NCBI GenBank assembly: GCA_021325525.1 | Contig: JAJPHB010000002.1 | Span: 1-32,605, forward strand | DNA from: Alphaproteobacteria bacterium | GTDB taxonomy: Bacteria > Pseudomonadota > Alphaproteobacteria > ATCC43930 > CGMCC-115725 | DNA length: 32,605 nucleotides | Reading direction: 5' to 3' | Shown: positions 24,074 to 32,255 of the stretch, piece after piece | Layout of the letters: every line of letters begins with the position of its first letter | Position numbering within the stretch: the first letter of the stretch is position 1 | Made by a program: the position numbers and the translations under genes | The notes under the pieces: generated by a model | The model's input: only the letters and a program-made list of their open reading frames with translations | Told to the model about the DNA's origin: nothing | Databases searched by the model: none

Positions 24074-25201
24074 TCATCCCATCGCCTCATGCAGCAGCGC
24101 CAGGTAATCCTCGCGGCGCGCCGGCCGCGGATTGGTGGCGTTGCAATGATCCTTCGTCGCCTCCTCGGCCATCGCCGGGAGGATTTGCCCCGGGACGCCC
24201 ATCGCGCGCAAGCCCGAGGGCAGGCCGAGACGGGCATTCAGCGCGGCCACCGCCGCCGCGACGTCGCTTTCCTCCGGCAGCCCCATCGCCGCCGCGAGGC
24301 GCTGCCATTTATCGCCGACGGCCGGGCGGTTGAAGCGAAGGACCGGCGGCAGGAAGAGCGCGTTGAGCGTGCCGTGATGCAGCTTCAGCTCCGCGATGCT
24401 GCCGAGCGGGTGCGACAAGGCGTGAACAGCGCCGAGGCCCTTCTGGAAGGCCATCGCGCCCTCCATCGCGGCCATCATCATGTTCCAGCGCGCCTCGCGG
24501 TCGCTGCCATCGGCGACGGCGCGCTCGATATGGCGGCTGGCGCGGGCAAGCCCGTCGAGCGCGATCGCCTCGGCCGGCGGATTGACCGCGGGCGCGAGAA
24601 AGGTCTCGATGCAATGCGCGATCGCATCCATGCCGGTGCCGGCGGTCAGCGCCGGCGGCAGGCCGAGAGTGAGCTCGGGATCGCAAAGGGCAAGGCTCGG
24701 AACGAGGTGCGGGCTGCCGATGCCGAGCTTCCGCCCGTCCGCCATGACGATGACGGCGCCGCGCCCGACTTCGCTGCCCGTCCCGGCGGTGGTCGGAATC
24801 GCAACCATCGGCGGCATCGACGGCCTGATCTTCGCCGCGCCGCCCTCGATGAAGGCGTATTGCACCAGCGGCTCGGGATGGGTCGCGAGCAGCCGCACGC
24901 CCTTCGCGAGATCCATGGACGATCCGCCGCCCAGCGCGACGAGCCCGTCGCAGCCCTGCTCGCGATAGAGCCGCAGCGCCGCAAGGACGGCGCGCTCGGT
25001 CGGGTTGGCCGGCGTCTCGGCGTAGAGGACATGGTGGGTCGGCAGCATGTCCTGCACCCGGCGCAGCAAGGAAGACGCGGCGATCCCGGGATCCGTGACG
25101 AGGAGCGGCCGCGCCATGCCGAGCGCCCGGAGCTCGGCGGGAAGCAGCGCCACAGCGCCGAAATCGAACTGGATGCGGGTCAGATAGTTGATGAGCGCCA
25201 T
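24074..25201 (-). CDS. Iron-containing alcohol dehydrogenase
   Basis: A 375-residue group III dehydrogenase. The NAD-binding stretch is ALGGGSSMDLAKG (89-101). The metal site is built from Asp192 and His196 (GTGMDAIAHCIE), His260 (GAVHALSHPLG) and His276 (LKLHHGTLN), matching the Asp and three His of FucO-type enzymes. PTTAGTGSEV is the conserved loop before them. It would oxidise a short alcohol, or reduce an aldehyde, with NAD(H). The last residues include DHCNATNPRP, common to the family. The ATG at 25201 is preceded by GGAAAG. The gene lies between the thiolase (103 bases upstream) and the AcuI-like reductase (10 bases downstream). Confidence 0.94.
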   Translation of the reverse strand: MALINYLTRIQFDFGAVALLPAELRALGMARPLLVTDPGIAASSLLRRVQDMLPTHHVLYAETPANPTERAVLAALRLYREQGCDGLVALGGGSSMDLAKGVRLLATHPEPLVQYAFIEGGAAKIRPSMPPMVAIPTTAGTGSEVGRGAVIVMADGRKLGIGSPHLVPSLALCDPELTLGLPPALTAGTGMDAIAHCIETFLAPAVNPPAEAIALDGLARASRHIERAVADGSDREARWNMMMAAMEGAMAFQKGLGAVHALSHPLGSIAELKLHHGTLNALFLPPVLRFNRPAVGDKWQRLAAAMGLPEESDVAAAVAALNARLGLPSGLRAMGVPGQILPAMAEEATKDHCNATNPRPARREDYLALLHEAMG

Positions 25202-25234
25202 CGATGCGGCTTTCCGAAGGGGACGCTTGAACCA

Positions 25235-25289
25235 CGAAGGCCCGAAAGTCACGAGGGCGGGAAAGGACCTCGCGCGCTTCGGGCCTTCG
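25235..25289. repeat. 12-bp inverted repeat between thiolase and dehydrogenase genes
   Basis: CGAAGGCCCGAA (25235-25246) and TTCGGGCCTTCG (25278-25289) are perfect inverted copies, with an inner pair CGAGG (25252-25256) and CCTCG (25268-25272). The RNA would form a stable two-part hairpin between the thiolase stop and the dehydrogenase start. There is no T-run, so it is not a clear terminator; an mRNA-processing structure or dispersed repeat is possible. Confidence 0.7.
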
Positions 25290-25304
25290 CGGCGATAACG
25301 GCTC

Positions 25305-26471
25305 CTAGCGCAGCGGTTCGAGGATGCTGACGAAATTGGCGACGGCGGCGCCGCCCATATTGAAGATGCCGGCGAGCTTGGCGCCCTTCACCTGGATGCC
25401 GCCCGCCGTGCCGGTGAGCTGCATCGCCGCCAGGACATGCATCGAAACGCCGGTGGCGCCGATCGGATGGCCCTTCGCCTTGAGGCCGCCCGAGGGGTTG
25501 ACGGGCAGCTTGCCGTCCTTTTCCGTCCAGCCTTCGAGAATGGCACGCGCGCCCTCCCCTTTGGGCGTCAATCCCATCGCCTCGTATTCGATGAGCTCCG
25601 CCGTCGTGAAGCAGTCATGCGTCTCGACGAGGCTCAAATCCTCGAGCCCGACCCTGGCCTTGGCGAAGGCGCGCTTCCAGGCGAGCTCCGGTCCCTCGAA
25701 GGCGAGGATGTCGCGCCGGCTCATCGGCAGGAAGTCGTTGACCTGCTCGGCGGCGCGGAAGACGACCGCCTTGCCGAGGGCGAGCGCCGTCTCGACATCG
25801 GCGAGGACGAGCGCCGCCGCGCCGTCGGAGACGAGCGAGCAATCGGTGCGCTTCAACGGGCCGGCCACGAACGGGTTCTTCTCCGAGACCGTGCGGCAGA
25901 ATTCGTAGCCCAGATCCTTCTGGATATGCGCCAGCGGGTTCTGCGCGCCGTTCTTGTGGTTCTTGGCGGCGATCCGCGCCAGCGCGTCGGACTGGTCGCC
26001 ATAGCGCTGGAAATAAGCCTGCGTGATGCGGCCGAAGACGCCGGCGAAGCCGCCCTCGATCTCGCCCTCCTCCTTGAGGTAGCTGGCGCGGATGAGGATG
26101 TCGCCGACCTGCTGGCCCGTCACCTCGGTCATCTTCTCGACGCCGACGACGAGCACCGTCCGAGCGCGTCTGGCGGCGATCGCGTTAAGGCCCTGATGGA
26201 TGGCGGCGGAGCCCGTCGCGCAGGCGTTCTCGACGCGCGTCGCCGGCTTGAAGCGGAAGGCGGGGTCGGCCTGGAAGACAAGGGAAGAGGGGAATTCCTG
26301 GCGCACGAAGCCGGCATTCATCGTGCCGAGATAGACGGCGTCGATATCGGCGGGCGCGATCCCCGCGTCATGCAGCGCGTCGATGGCGACGCGCACGATG
26401 AGGCTTTCCAGATCCTCGCTCTCGTGCTTGCCGAAGCGGGTATGGGCCCAGCCGACGATGCAGGCGGTCAT
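25305..26471 (-). CDS. Thiolase, SCP2-type acetyl-CoA acyltransferase
   Basis: A 388-residue thiolase-fold enzyme that would cleave or form 3-ketoacyl-CoA with CoA. The nucleophilic Cys84 is in ENACATGS (81-88). HDCFTTAE (285-292) is the characteristic block of the SCP2/SCP-x group, with His285. GGLKAKGHPIGATG (328-341) contributes His335. The last motif reads NMGGAAVA instead of the NxxGGxxCxG pattern of classical thiolases, which also fits the SCP2 group. The ATG at 26471 has an excellent GGAGGAG site. It heads a same-strand run with the iron-type dehydrogenase, reductase and acetyltransferase genes. The substrate could be a branched or aromatic acyl-CoA. Confidence 0.93.
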   Translation of the reverse strand: MTACIVGWAHTRFGKHESEDLESLIVRVAIDALHDAGIAPADIDAVYLGTMNAGFVRQEFPSSLVFQADPAFRFKPATRVENACATGSAAIHQGLNAIAARRARTVLVVGVEKMTEVTGQQVGDILIRASYLKEEGEIEGGFAGVFGRITQAYFQRYGDQSDALARIAAKNHKNGAQNPLAHIQKDLGYEFCRTVSEKNPFVAGPLKRTDCSLVSDGAAALVLADVETALALGKAVVFRAAEQVNDFLPMSRRDILAFEGPELAWKRAFAKARVGLEDLSLVETHDCFTTAELIEYEAMGLTPKGEGARAILEGWTEKDGKLPVNPSGGLKAKGHPIGATGVSMHVLAAMQLTGTAGGIQVKGAKLAGIFNMGGAAVANFVSILEPLR

Positions 26472-26565
26472 CTTGCTCCTCCGCGGCGCCGGGACGGGGC
26501 GGCGCCCTTCCTCATATAGCAACGAGGAGGGCGCCCGTCATCGGCGCCGGCGCAGGGCGCCGCGC

Positions 26566-27420
26566 TCAGGGCTCGATGGCCCAGGATCCGTCGGCGCGCC
26601 GGCAGGCGGTGCCGTCGCCGCGCCGCGTCTCGCCCGAGACGTAGATCGCCTGCTCGAAGCGCCGGCACCATTGCGCCGCGGCGTTCTTGAAGGGCCGCGC
26701 CGCGACGACCGTGCCGGCATTGCGGCTGAAGGGGTTGCGCCACCCGACCAATTGCCCGGGCCCTGCCGTTTCGAGCGTCTGCTGCGTCGTCTCGTGCAGG
26801 CGCCGCCGGTCGGCGGGATCGAGCATGCGGGCCAAATCGCTGTTGGCGATCGAGACGAGGAGATCGTCGTCATCGGCGCCGGCGGGCTGCGCCGGCAACG
26901 GCGCCGCGGAGCTCGCCGTCACGACCGGCGCCGGATGGCGCGGCGCCGCTTCCTTGGAGGGGGTTCCGGCGGGATCGGCGCAGGCTTCGTAGTCGGAGCG
27001 CGCGGTCGTCGCCTTGCCCGCCGCGTAAACGCGCAGGTCGCTCGGCCGCATCTCGCCGGCGAGCGCCACGAGGTCGAAGGCCTCGGCGCAGAAGGACGGC
27101 GATTGCGCCGCGCGGTCGGCCGCCTCCTTCTCGAGGCCGGCGATATAGGCCGCCACCGTCGGCGGGCCGTCGCCCGCGGCATCGCGCGCGAGGTGCTCGG
27201 CCAGGATCTGCTCATAGGCGGCGAAGGTGTCGCGATTGCGCTCGGCAAAGGCCGCGTAGCTCGGCTCCTTGCAGAGATCGCCGATGACCTTCATCTCGGT
27301 GCGGAGGCGAATCGCCTGGTCGGCCTCGACTTCCTCGGGGAGATAGCAGGATCCGGCGGCGGCCGCCTCAGCCGCGAAGGCGATCAGCAGCGCGGCGGAC
27401 GCGAAGGACACGCGCTTCAT
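26566..27420 (-). CDS. Exported two-domain protein with RT0821/Lpp0805-type C-terminus
   Basis: A 284-residue protein with a signal peptide (MKR, hydrophobic core, cleavage near AAA-GSC at about 22). The N-terminal domain (25-150) has four Cys (25, 50, 111, 147) and the stretch CYLPEEVEADQAIRLRTEMK, which I have seen in uncharacterised alphaproteobacterial exported proteins. A linker (150-185) precedes the C-terminal domain (222-284): GQLVGWRNPFSRNAGTV, then Cys252 and Cys273 (GTACRRADGSW). This matches the small C-terminal domain of 17-kDa surface antigen/RT0821 family envelope proteins. Both likely sit in the periplasm; function is unknown. The ribosome-binding site is GGGAGG. It diverges from the CpoB-like fusion gene. 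Confidence 0.8.
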   Translation of the reverse strand: MKRVSFASAALLIAFAAEAAAAGSCYLPEEVEADQAIRLRTEMKVIGDLCKEPSYAAFAERNRDTFAAYEQILAEHLARDAAGDGPPTVAAYIAGLEKEAADRAAQSPSFCAEAFDLVALAGEMRPSDLRVYAAGKATTARSDYEACADPAGTPSKEAAPRHPAPVVTASSAAPLPAQPAGADDDDLLVSIANSDLARMLDPADRRRLHETTQQTLETAGPGQLVGWRNPFSRNAGTVVAARPFKNAAAQWCRRFEQAIYVSGETRRGDGTACRRADGSWAIEP

Positions 27421-27663
27421 CGAGCGGCCTCCCGCTTGGCGAATTCACCTTATGGTAGATTAACGCGAAACCGCCTTCCGTGCGAGTCGCCAGTTGGGGC
27501 AAGAGAGAGAAAGACTAGGCCTAATGATCGATCGCCCGAAATACAGCAAAGCACGGCGCGACCGGCCGCGATGGTAAACGAAATTTCGATTTCCTCCTTC
27601 CGGGGCCTATGGCAACCTATGGGCGAACGGATTTGACTCGGATGTGATCTCCGGAGGGCCGCC
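27421..27663. promoter_or_regulatory. AT-richer divergent control region of two envelope genes
   Basis: This 243-base gap separates two divergent genes for exported envelope proteins. It is clearly richer in A and T than its surroundings and holds a perfect 10-bp palindrome, CGAAATTTCG (27579-27588). GGAGGG just before 27664 is the ribosome-binding site of the right-hand gene. TTGACT (27633-27638) lies too close to that start to be its -35. I could not place -10/-35 pairs with confidence. Confidence 0.4.
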
Positions 27664-29355
27664 ATGAAGCGCCTGGTTCTCGCCGGAATCGTGATCCTCT
27701 CGGCCGCTGCGGGCGGCGCGACCGTCGCGGCGCCGGCCGATCCGGCGCAGGCGAGCTACGACATGGCCTTCGGCCTGACCCGCGCCGGCAGCTTCGGCCT
27801 CGCCGAAAGCGCCTGGCGGAGCTTTCTCAGCAAATATCCCGACCATCCCTTGGCCGGCAACGCCCAGTACTTCCTCGGTGAGACCTTCTATGACCGCCGC
27901 GACTTCGCGCGCGCCGCGATCGCCTTTGGCGTCGGCGCCGAGAAATACCCGAAGAGCGAGATGGCGGCGCCGACGCTGCTGAAGCTCGGCATCGCCCTCG
28001 GCCGCTCGGGCGAGACGGCGCAGGCTTGCGATGCCTTCGCCCGCCTCCACCGGCAATTTCCGGAGCTCGGCGGCGTCATTCGGGAGCGCGCTCTGGTCGA
28101 GGCCCGGCAGTATCGCTGCGCCGAGGCGGCGGCGGCGCCGCCGGCCGGCGCCGCCCCTTCCGCGCCGGCGGTGAAGCTCGCCGCCGCGCCAGCCGCGCAT
28201 GACACGGCGCCGCTGCCGCCCGCCCCGCCGAGCGTCATCGCCGCCCCGGCGCCGGTCGCCCCCGCCACGCCGGCTGCCGCGGCGCCGCCCGGCACCTCGG
28301 TGCCCGACCGCTCGGGCGAGCCGCTCAAAGCGGCGGAGGCCGAGCCGGCGCCGCCGGCGCAGCCCGTCCCTCCCGTCGATCGCGCCCCGCTCGCCGGCGT
28401 CGATGCCGAGCGGGCGGCCGCCAAGGCCGAGCTGGTGCCGACGCCGCCGCCGGTGGTGAAGCCGCGCCTCGCCGCGCTGACGCGGCCGGCGGCATCGCCG
28501 CGCCAGGCCGGCGCCGACGAGATCAAAGCGGCCCAGACGCTGCTCGCCGCGCTCGATTACGATCCCGGCCCCATCGACGGGCAGAACGGCGCCAAGCTGC
28601 GCGAGGCGGTCCGCGCCTTCGAGAAGCGCAACGATATGCGCCCGGACGGCGAGGTCTCGGACCGTCTCCTCCAGCGCCTCAGCGCCGCCGTGGCGGCGCG
28701 CAAGGCGCCGGCGCCGGCGGCGACGACCGCGGCGCAGCGTCTCGCCGGCACCGGCTTCGTCGTCAGCAAATCGGGCTTCGTCGTGACGAGCTACCGCCTC
28801 GTCGCGGCATGCAAGGAGGTGCGCGTCCGCTCTGTCGCCTCCGAGAGCGTGCCGGCGCCGGTCATCGCCGCCGACCAGCGCGACGATCTGGCGCTGCTCC
28901 GCTTCAAATCGGCCGCCGCCGCGGCGGTCAGCTTCCGCGACGGGCGCGGGCCGCGGCAGGGCGAGGGAGTGGTCGTGACCGGGCTGTCGCTCGGCGAGGG
29001 CGGCTCCTCGGATTTTTACCTGACGACCGGCGTCATCAACGCGCTTTCAGGCGGTCATGACGACAACCGCCTGCTCCGCATCAGCGCGCCGATCGACGCC
29101 GAAAGCGGCGGCGCGCCGGTCTTCGACGGGCATGGCCACGTCATCGGCATCCTCGGCGCCGCCGGCCGCGGGCGCGGCAAGGGCGGCGACGGAACGGGCG
29201 AGGCAGGTCTCGCCTTGCGGGCGACAGTCGCGCGTAACTTCCTCGACGCGCACAATGTCGATTACGACAGCGCCGCGGCCGGCGCCGAGCTGAAGGCCGC
29301 CGAGATCGGCGATGCCGCCAAGGACGTCGTCGTCCTCGTCGAGTGCCACCGCTGA
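27664..29355 (+). CDS. CpoB/YbgF-like TPR - peptidoglycan-binding - trypsin-like fusion, catalytic His missing
   Basis: A 563-residue exported protein (signal peptide to about residue 23). Residues 30-152 are a CpoB/YbgF-type TPR unit ([60 protein letters not shown]). A Pro/Ala-rich linker spans 155-285. Residues 286-342 are a PG_binding_1 domain ([35 protein letters not shown]). Residues 360-535 are a trypsin-like domain: [29 protein letters not shown] and [19 protein letters not shown]. Compared with the HtrA pattern TNxHVV the His is Arg378; Asp408 and Ser481 are retained. Protease activity is therefore doubtful. The CpoB part suggests a link to the Tol-Pal system or to peptidoglycan synthases, but no tol genes are nearby. 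The GGAGGG ribosome-binding site is strong. The domain order is unusual and I do not know a described homologue. Confidence 0.85.
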   Translation: MKRLVLAGIVILSAAAGGATVAAPADPAQASYDMAFGLTRAGSFGLAESAWRSFLSKYPDHPLAGNAQYFLGETFYDRRDFARAAIAFGVGAEKYPKSEMAAPTLLKLGIALGRSGETAQACDAFARLHRQFPELGGVIRERALVEARQYRCAEAAAAPPAGAAPSAPAVKLAAAPAAHDTAPLPPAPPSVIAAPAPVAPATPAAAAPPGTSVPDRSGEPLKAAEAEPAPPAQPVPPVDRAPLAGVDAERAAAKAELVPTPPPVVKPRLAALTRPAASPRQAGADEIKAAQTLLAALDYDPGPIDGQNGAKLREAVRAFEKRNDMRPDGEVSDRLLQRLSAAVAARKAPAPAATTAAQRLAGTGFVVSKSGFVVTSYRLVAACKEVRVRSVASESVPAPVIAADQRDDLALLRFKSAAAAAVSFRDGRGPRQGEGVVVTGLSLGEGGSSDFYLTTGVINALSGGHDDNRLLRISAPIDAESGGAPVFDGHGHVIGILGAAGRGRGKGGDGTGEAGLALRATVARNFLDAHNVDYDSAAAGAELKAAEIGDAAKDVVVLVECHR

Positions 29356-29413
29356 TCTGACGACGCTTCCCGCGCCATTCGCGTTTTGCCGCCGGGCCGC
29401 TATGCTGGCCGCC

Positions 29414-30448
29414 ATGTCCCAGAGCCTCGCCCTGCGCCGTCCCGACGACTGGCACCTCCATCTGCGCGACGGCGCCATGCTGGCCGCCGTCCTCCCCTTC
29501 ACGGCGCGGCAATTCGCCCGCGCCATCATCATGCCGAACCTCGTGCCGCCCGTAACGACGGTGGCGGCGGCCGCGGCCTACCGCCGGCGCATTCTCGCCG
29601 CTCTCCCTCGCGGAGCGGAATTCACCCCGCTGATGACCTGCTATCTCACCGACGCGACCGATCCCGAGGAGCTGGCGCGCGGCCACCGCGAGGGCGTCTT
29701 CACCGCGGCGAAGCTCTATCCGGCGCACGCCACGACGAATTCGGCGCATGGCGTCACCGACCTCGCGCGCATCGAGCCCGTGCTGGAGCGCATGGCGCGC
29801 ATCGGCATGCCGCTCCTCGTCCATGGCGAGGTGACGGAGCCCGGCGTCGATGTCTTCGACCGCGAAGCCGTCTTCATCGAGCGCGTGCTGGCGCCGCTCC
29901 ATCGCCGCCTGCCGGAGCTGAAGATCGTCCTCGAACACGCGACGACCGAGGAGGCCGTCGCCTTCGTTTCCGCCTGCGGCCCCACCGTCGCGGCGACGAT
30001 CACCGCCCATCACCTCGTCATCAACCGCAATGCCATTTTCGCGGGCGGCCTCCGCCCGCATCTCTACTGCCTGCCGATCGCCAAGCGCGAGACGCACCGC
30101 CTCGCCCTGCGCCGCGCCGCCGCCTCGGGCGATCCGCATTTCTTCCTCGGCACCGATTCGGCGCCGCACCCTGTCACGGCGAAGGAGAGCGCCTGCGGCT
30201 GCGCCGGCATCTTCACCGCGCCCGCCGCCCTCGAGATTTACGCGCAGGTCTTCGAGGAAGAAGGCGCGCTCGACCGCCTCGAAGCCTTCGCCTCGCTGAA
30301 CGGCCCGCGATTCTACGGCTTGCCGCCCAACGAGGCGCGCATCGCCTTGCGGCGGCGGAGCTGGCGCGTGCCGGAGCGGGTCGCTGCCGGCGAGGCTTGG
30401 ATCGTGCCGTTCCTGGCGGGGGAAGAGGTCTTGTGGGCAATCGCGTGA
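29414..30448 (+). CDS. pyrC: Dihydroorotase (class II, PyrC)
   Basis: A 344-residue zinc amidohydrolase that closes carbamoyl-aspartate to dihydroorotate in pyrimidine synthesis. Metal ligands are His14 and His16 ([10 protein letters not shown]), the Lys to be carboxylated Lys100 (TAAKLYPA), His137 (LLVHGEV), His175 (LEHATT) and Asp248 (GTDSAPH). The length matches E. coli PyrC (about 348). ATG 29414 places the conserved start at the usual distance; an in-frame ATG at 29402 is possible. No Shine-Dalgarno sequence precedes either. The gene stands alone 58 bases after the CpoB-like fusion gene and converges on asnB. Confidence 0.95.
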   Translation: MSQSLALRRPDDWHLHLRDGAMLAAVLPFTARQFARAIIMPNLVPPVTTVAAAAAYRRRILAALPRGAEFTPLMTCYLTDATDPEELARGHREGVFTAAKLYPAHATTNSAHGVTDLARIEPVLERMARIGMPLLVHGEVTEPGVDVFDREAVFIERVLAPLHRRLPELKIVLEHATTEEAVAFVSACGPTVAATITAHHLVINRNAIFAGGLRPHLYCLPIAKRETHRLALRRAAASGDPHFFLGTDSAPHPVTAKESACGCAGIFTAPAALEIYAQVFEEEGALDRLEAFASLNGPRFYGLPPNEARIALRRRSWRVPERVAAGEAWIVPFLAGEEVLWAIA

Positions 30449-30488
30449 TCGTTGCGCGCACGTCTCCGCGCGCCCGTGAATAATGAGG

Positions 30489-32255
30489 CTAAGGCGCCGC
30501 CAGGGCCGCGAAGACATCCGGCACCGGCGGCCGGCGCAGGATGTGATGGCGGTGCCAGAGAGCGTAGAAGAGGAGAGTCCAGGCGGCGAAGCCGCGGCGC
30601 TTGCCCTCGATATGGGCGAACAGCTTCTCGACCGCGCCCGGCAGGCAGAGCTCGCGAATGCCGGGCTGCGCCGCGACGAGCGGCCCGAGCGTGGCGCCGC
30701 GCCGCGCCAGCCACTCGATGACCGGCACCGCGAAGCCGCGCTTGCGGGCGAAGGCTTCGGCGGCCGGCAGGCGCTCGGCGAGCCAGCGCCGCAGCAGCCA
30801 TTTGCCGAGGCCTTTGCGCACCTTGAGATCGTCGGGGAGGCGAAAGGCGAGTTCGGCGACGCGGCGGTCGAGGAAGGGCGTCCGCCCCTCGACGCCATGC
30901 GCCATGAGGCAGCGGTCGAGCTTGACGAGGAGATCGTTCGGCAGCCAGTCGGCGCAATCGGTCGCCTGCGCCACCTGAAGGCGCGTCCGCCCCGGACGGG
31001 CGCTGCGCACCTCGGCGGCGGCGATGCCGTCGCGCCAGCCCGCGAGGTCGCCGCGCAGAATGCCGAGCCCATCGAGATTGCCGCGGCCGCGCGCCAGCTT
31101 GCCGCCCGCCCACCAGGGCCGCATCACCGCGCGGTAGCGGCCGTAGCCGGCGAAGAGCTCGTCGCCGCCTTCGCCCGAGAGGATGACTTTGAGGCCCTCG
31201 GCGCGGGCGGCGGCAGCGAGCTTATAGGTGGGCAGCAGGGCGTAATCCGCGGTCGGATCATCGACGGCGCCGGCGATCTCGGGCAGAAGGCGCCAGAAAT
31301 CCGTCTCGCCGAACTCGATCACCCGATGCTCGGCGCCAACCGCGGCGGCAACGGCGCGCGCCTGGGCGCGCTCGTCATGGACGCCGGTATTGGCGAAGCC
31401 GGCCGTGAAGGCGCGGACCGGCCGGTCGTTGAGCCGCGCCATCATCGCCAGCACGGCCGCCGAATCGATGCCGCCCGAGAGGAACATGCCATAGGGCACG
31501 TCCGAGCGCTGATGGATGAGGACGCTGTCGGCCAGCACTGCATCGAGACGGGAGAGGGCCTCGCCCTCGCTCATCGGAAGCGGCGCCCCGGCGGGCAGCG
31601 CCTCGCGATGCTGGCGCTCGACGACGCGGCCGCGGCGGACGACGACGGTCTCGCCCGGCAGAAGGCGGTGGATGCCGGCGAAGATCGTCTCCCGCCCGGT
31701 CGTGAATTGGAGCTGCAGCAGCTCGTCCCGCGGCTGACGCAGCGCCACCGGCTGGACGAGCCCGGCGGCGAGGAGCGCGTTCGGCTCCGAAGCGAAGGCG
31801 AAGCCGGCGGCGGTCTCGGCATAGTAGAGCGGCTTGATGCCGAAGGGGTCGCGGGCGAGGACGAGGTGACCCGCCGCCGGATCGTGAATCGCCAGCGCGT
31901 ACATGCCGCGCAGATGCTCGGTGAAAGCGAGGCCATGGCGGCGATAGAGATGGAGCGGCGGCTCGCAATCGGAGGCGGTGGCGAAACTCGCTCCCGGGAG
32001 CTCGGCGCGCAGCTCGATGTAGTTGTAGATTTCGCCATTGGCGAGGAGCGCCGCGCCGCCCGGCTCGTAAAGCGGCTGGTCGCCGGTTTCGAGGTCGATG
32101 ATGGCAAGGCGCATCTGAACGATGCCGACGTCGCCGGCGCGGTAATGGCCGGCGCCGTCGGGCCCGCGATGCCCGAGGGCGGCGCCGAGGGATTTGAGCA
32201 GCCCCGCATCCGGCGCCGTTCCGTCCACCGTCATGATGCCGGCGATGCCGCACAT
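30489..32255 (-). CDS. asnB: Asparagine synthetase (glutamine-hydrolysing), AsnB type
   Basis: A 588-residue two-domain enzyme that makes an amide from Asp (or a similar acid) with ATP and glutamine nitrogen. The glutaminase domain starts with the nucleophile Cys2 (MCGIAGI), and HRGPDG and NGEIYNY (73-79) follow. The synthetase domain holds the ATP loop SGGIDS (260-265), SGEGGDELFAGY and VEGRTPFLD. Lengths are typical of AsnB. The ATG overlaps the stop of the glycosyltransferase gene (TGATG, one shared base), indicating coupling. Such AsnB-glycosyltransferase pairs are common in exopolysaccharide and exosortase-linked clusters, where the enzyme may amidate a sugar acid or peptide rather than supply asparagine. 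That role is inferred from context only. Confidence 0.93.
   Translation of the reverse strand: MCGIAGIMTVDGTAPDAGLLKSLGAALGHRGPDGAGHYRAGDVGIVQMRLAIIDLETGDQPLYEPGGAALLANGEIYNYIELRAELPGASFATASDCEPPLHLYRRHGLAFTEHLRGMYALAIHDPAAGHLVLARDPFGIKPLYYAETAAGFAFASEPNALLAAGLVQPVALRQPRDELLQLQFTTGRETIFAGIHRLLPGETVVVRRGRVVERQHREALPAGAPLPMSEGEALSRLDAVLADSVLIHQRSDVPYGMFLSGGIDSAAVLAMMARLNDRPVRAFTAGFANTGVHDERAQARAVAAAVGAEHRVIEFGETDFWRLLPEIAGAVDDPTADYALLPTYKLAAAARAEGLKVILSGEGGDELFAGYGRYRAVMRPWWAGGKLARGRGNLDGLGILRGDLAGWRDGIAAAEVRSARPGRTRLQVAQATDCADWLPNDLLVKLDRCLMAHGVEGRTPFLDRRVAELAFRLPDDLKVRKGLGKWLLRRWLAERLPAAEAFARKRGFAVPVIEWLARRGATLGPLVAAQPGIRELCLPGAVEKLFAHIEGKRRGFAAWTLLFYALWHRHHILRRPPVPDVFAALAAP

Noticed and set aside
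27664-29355. Ordinary Tol-Pal cpoB/ybgF gene
   Set aside because: The protein is about twice the usual length, carries two further domains, and no tolQRAB-pal genes are beside it. It is better viewed as a CpoB-like paralogue.
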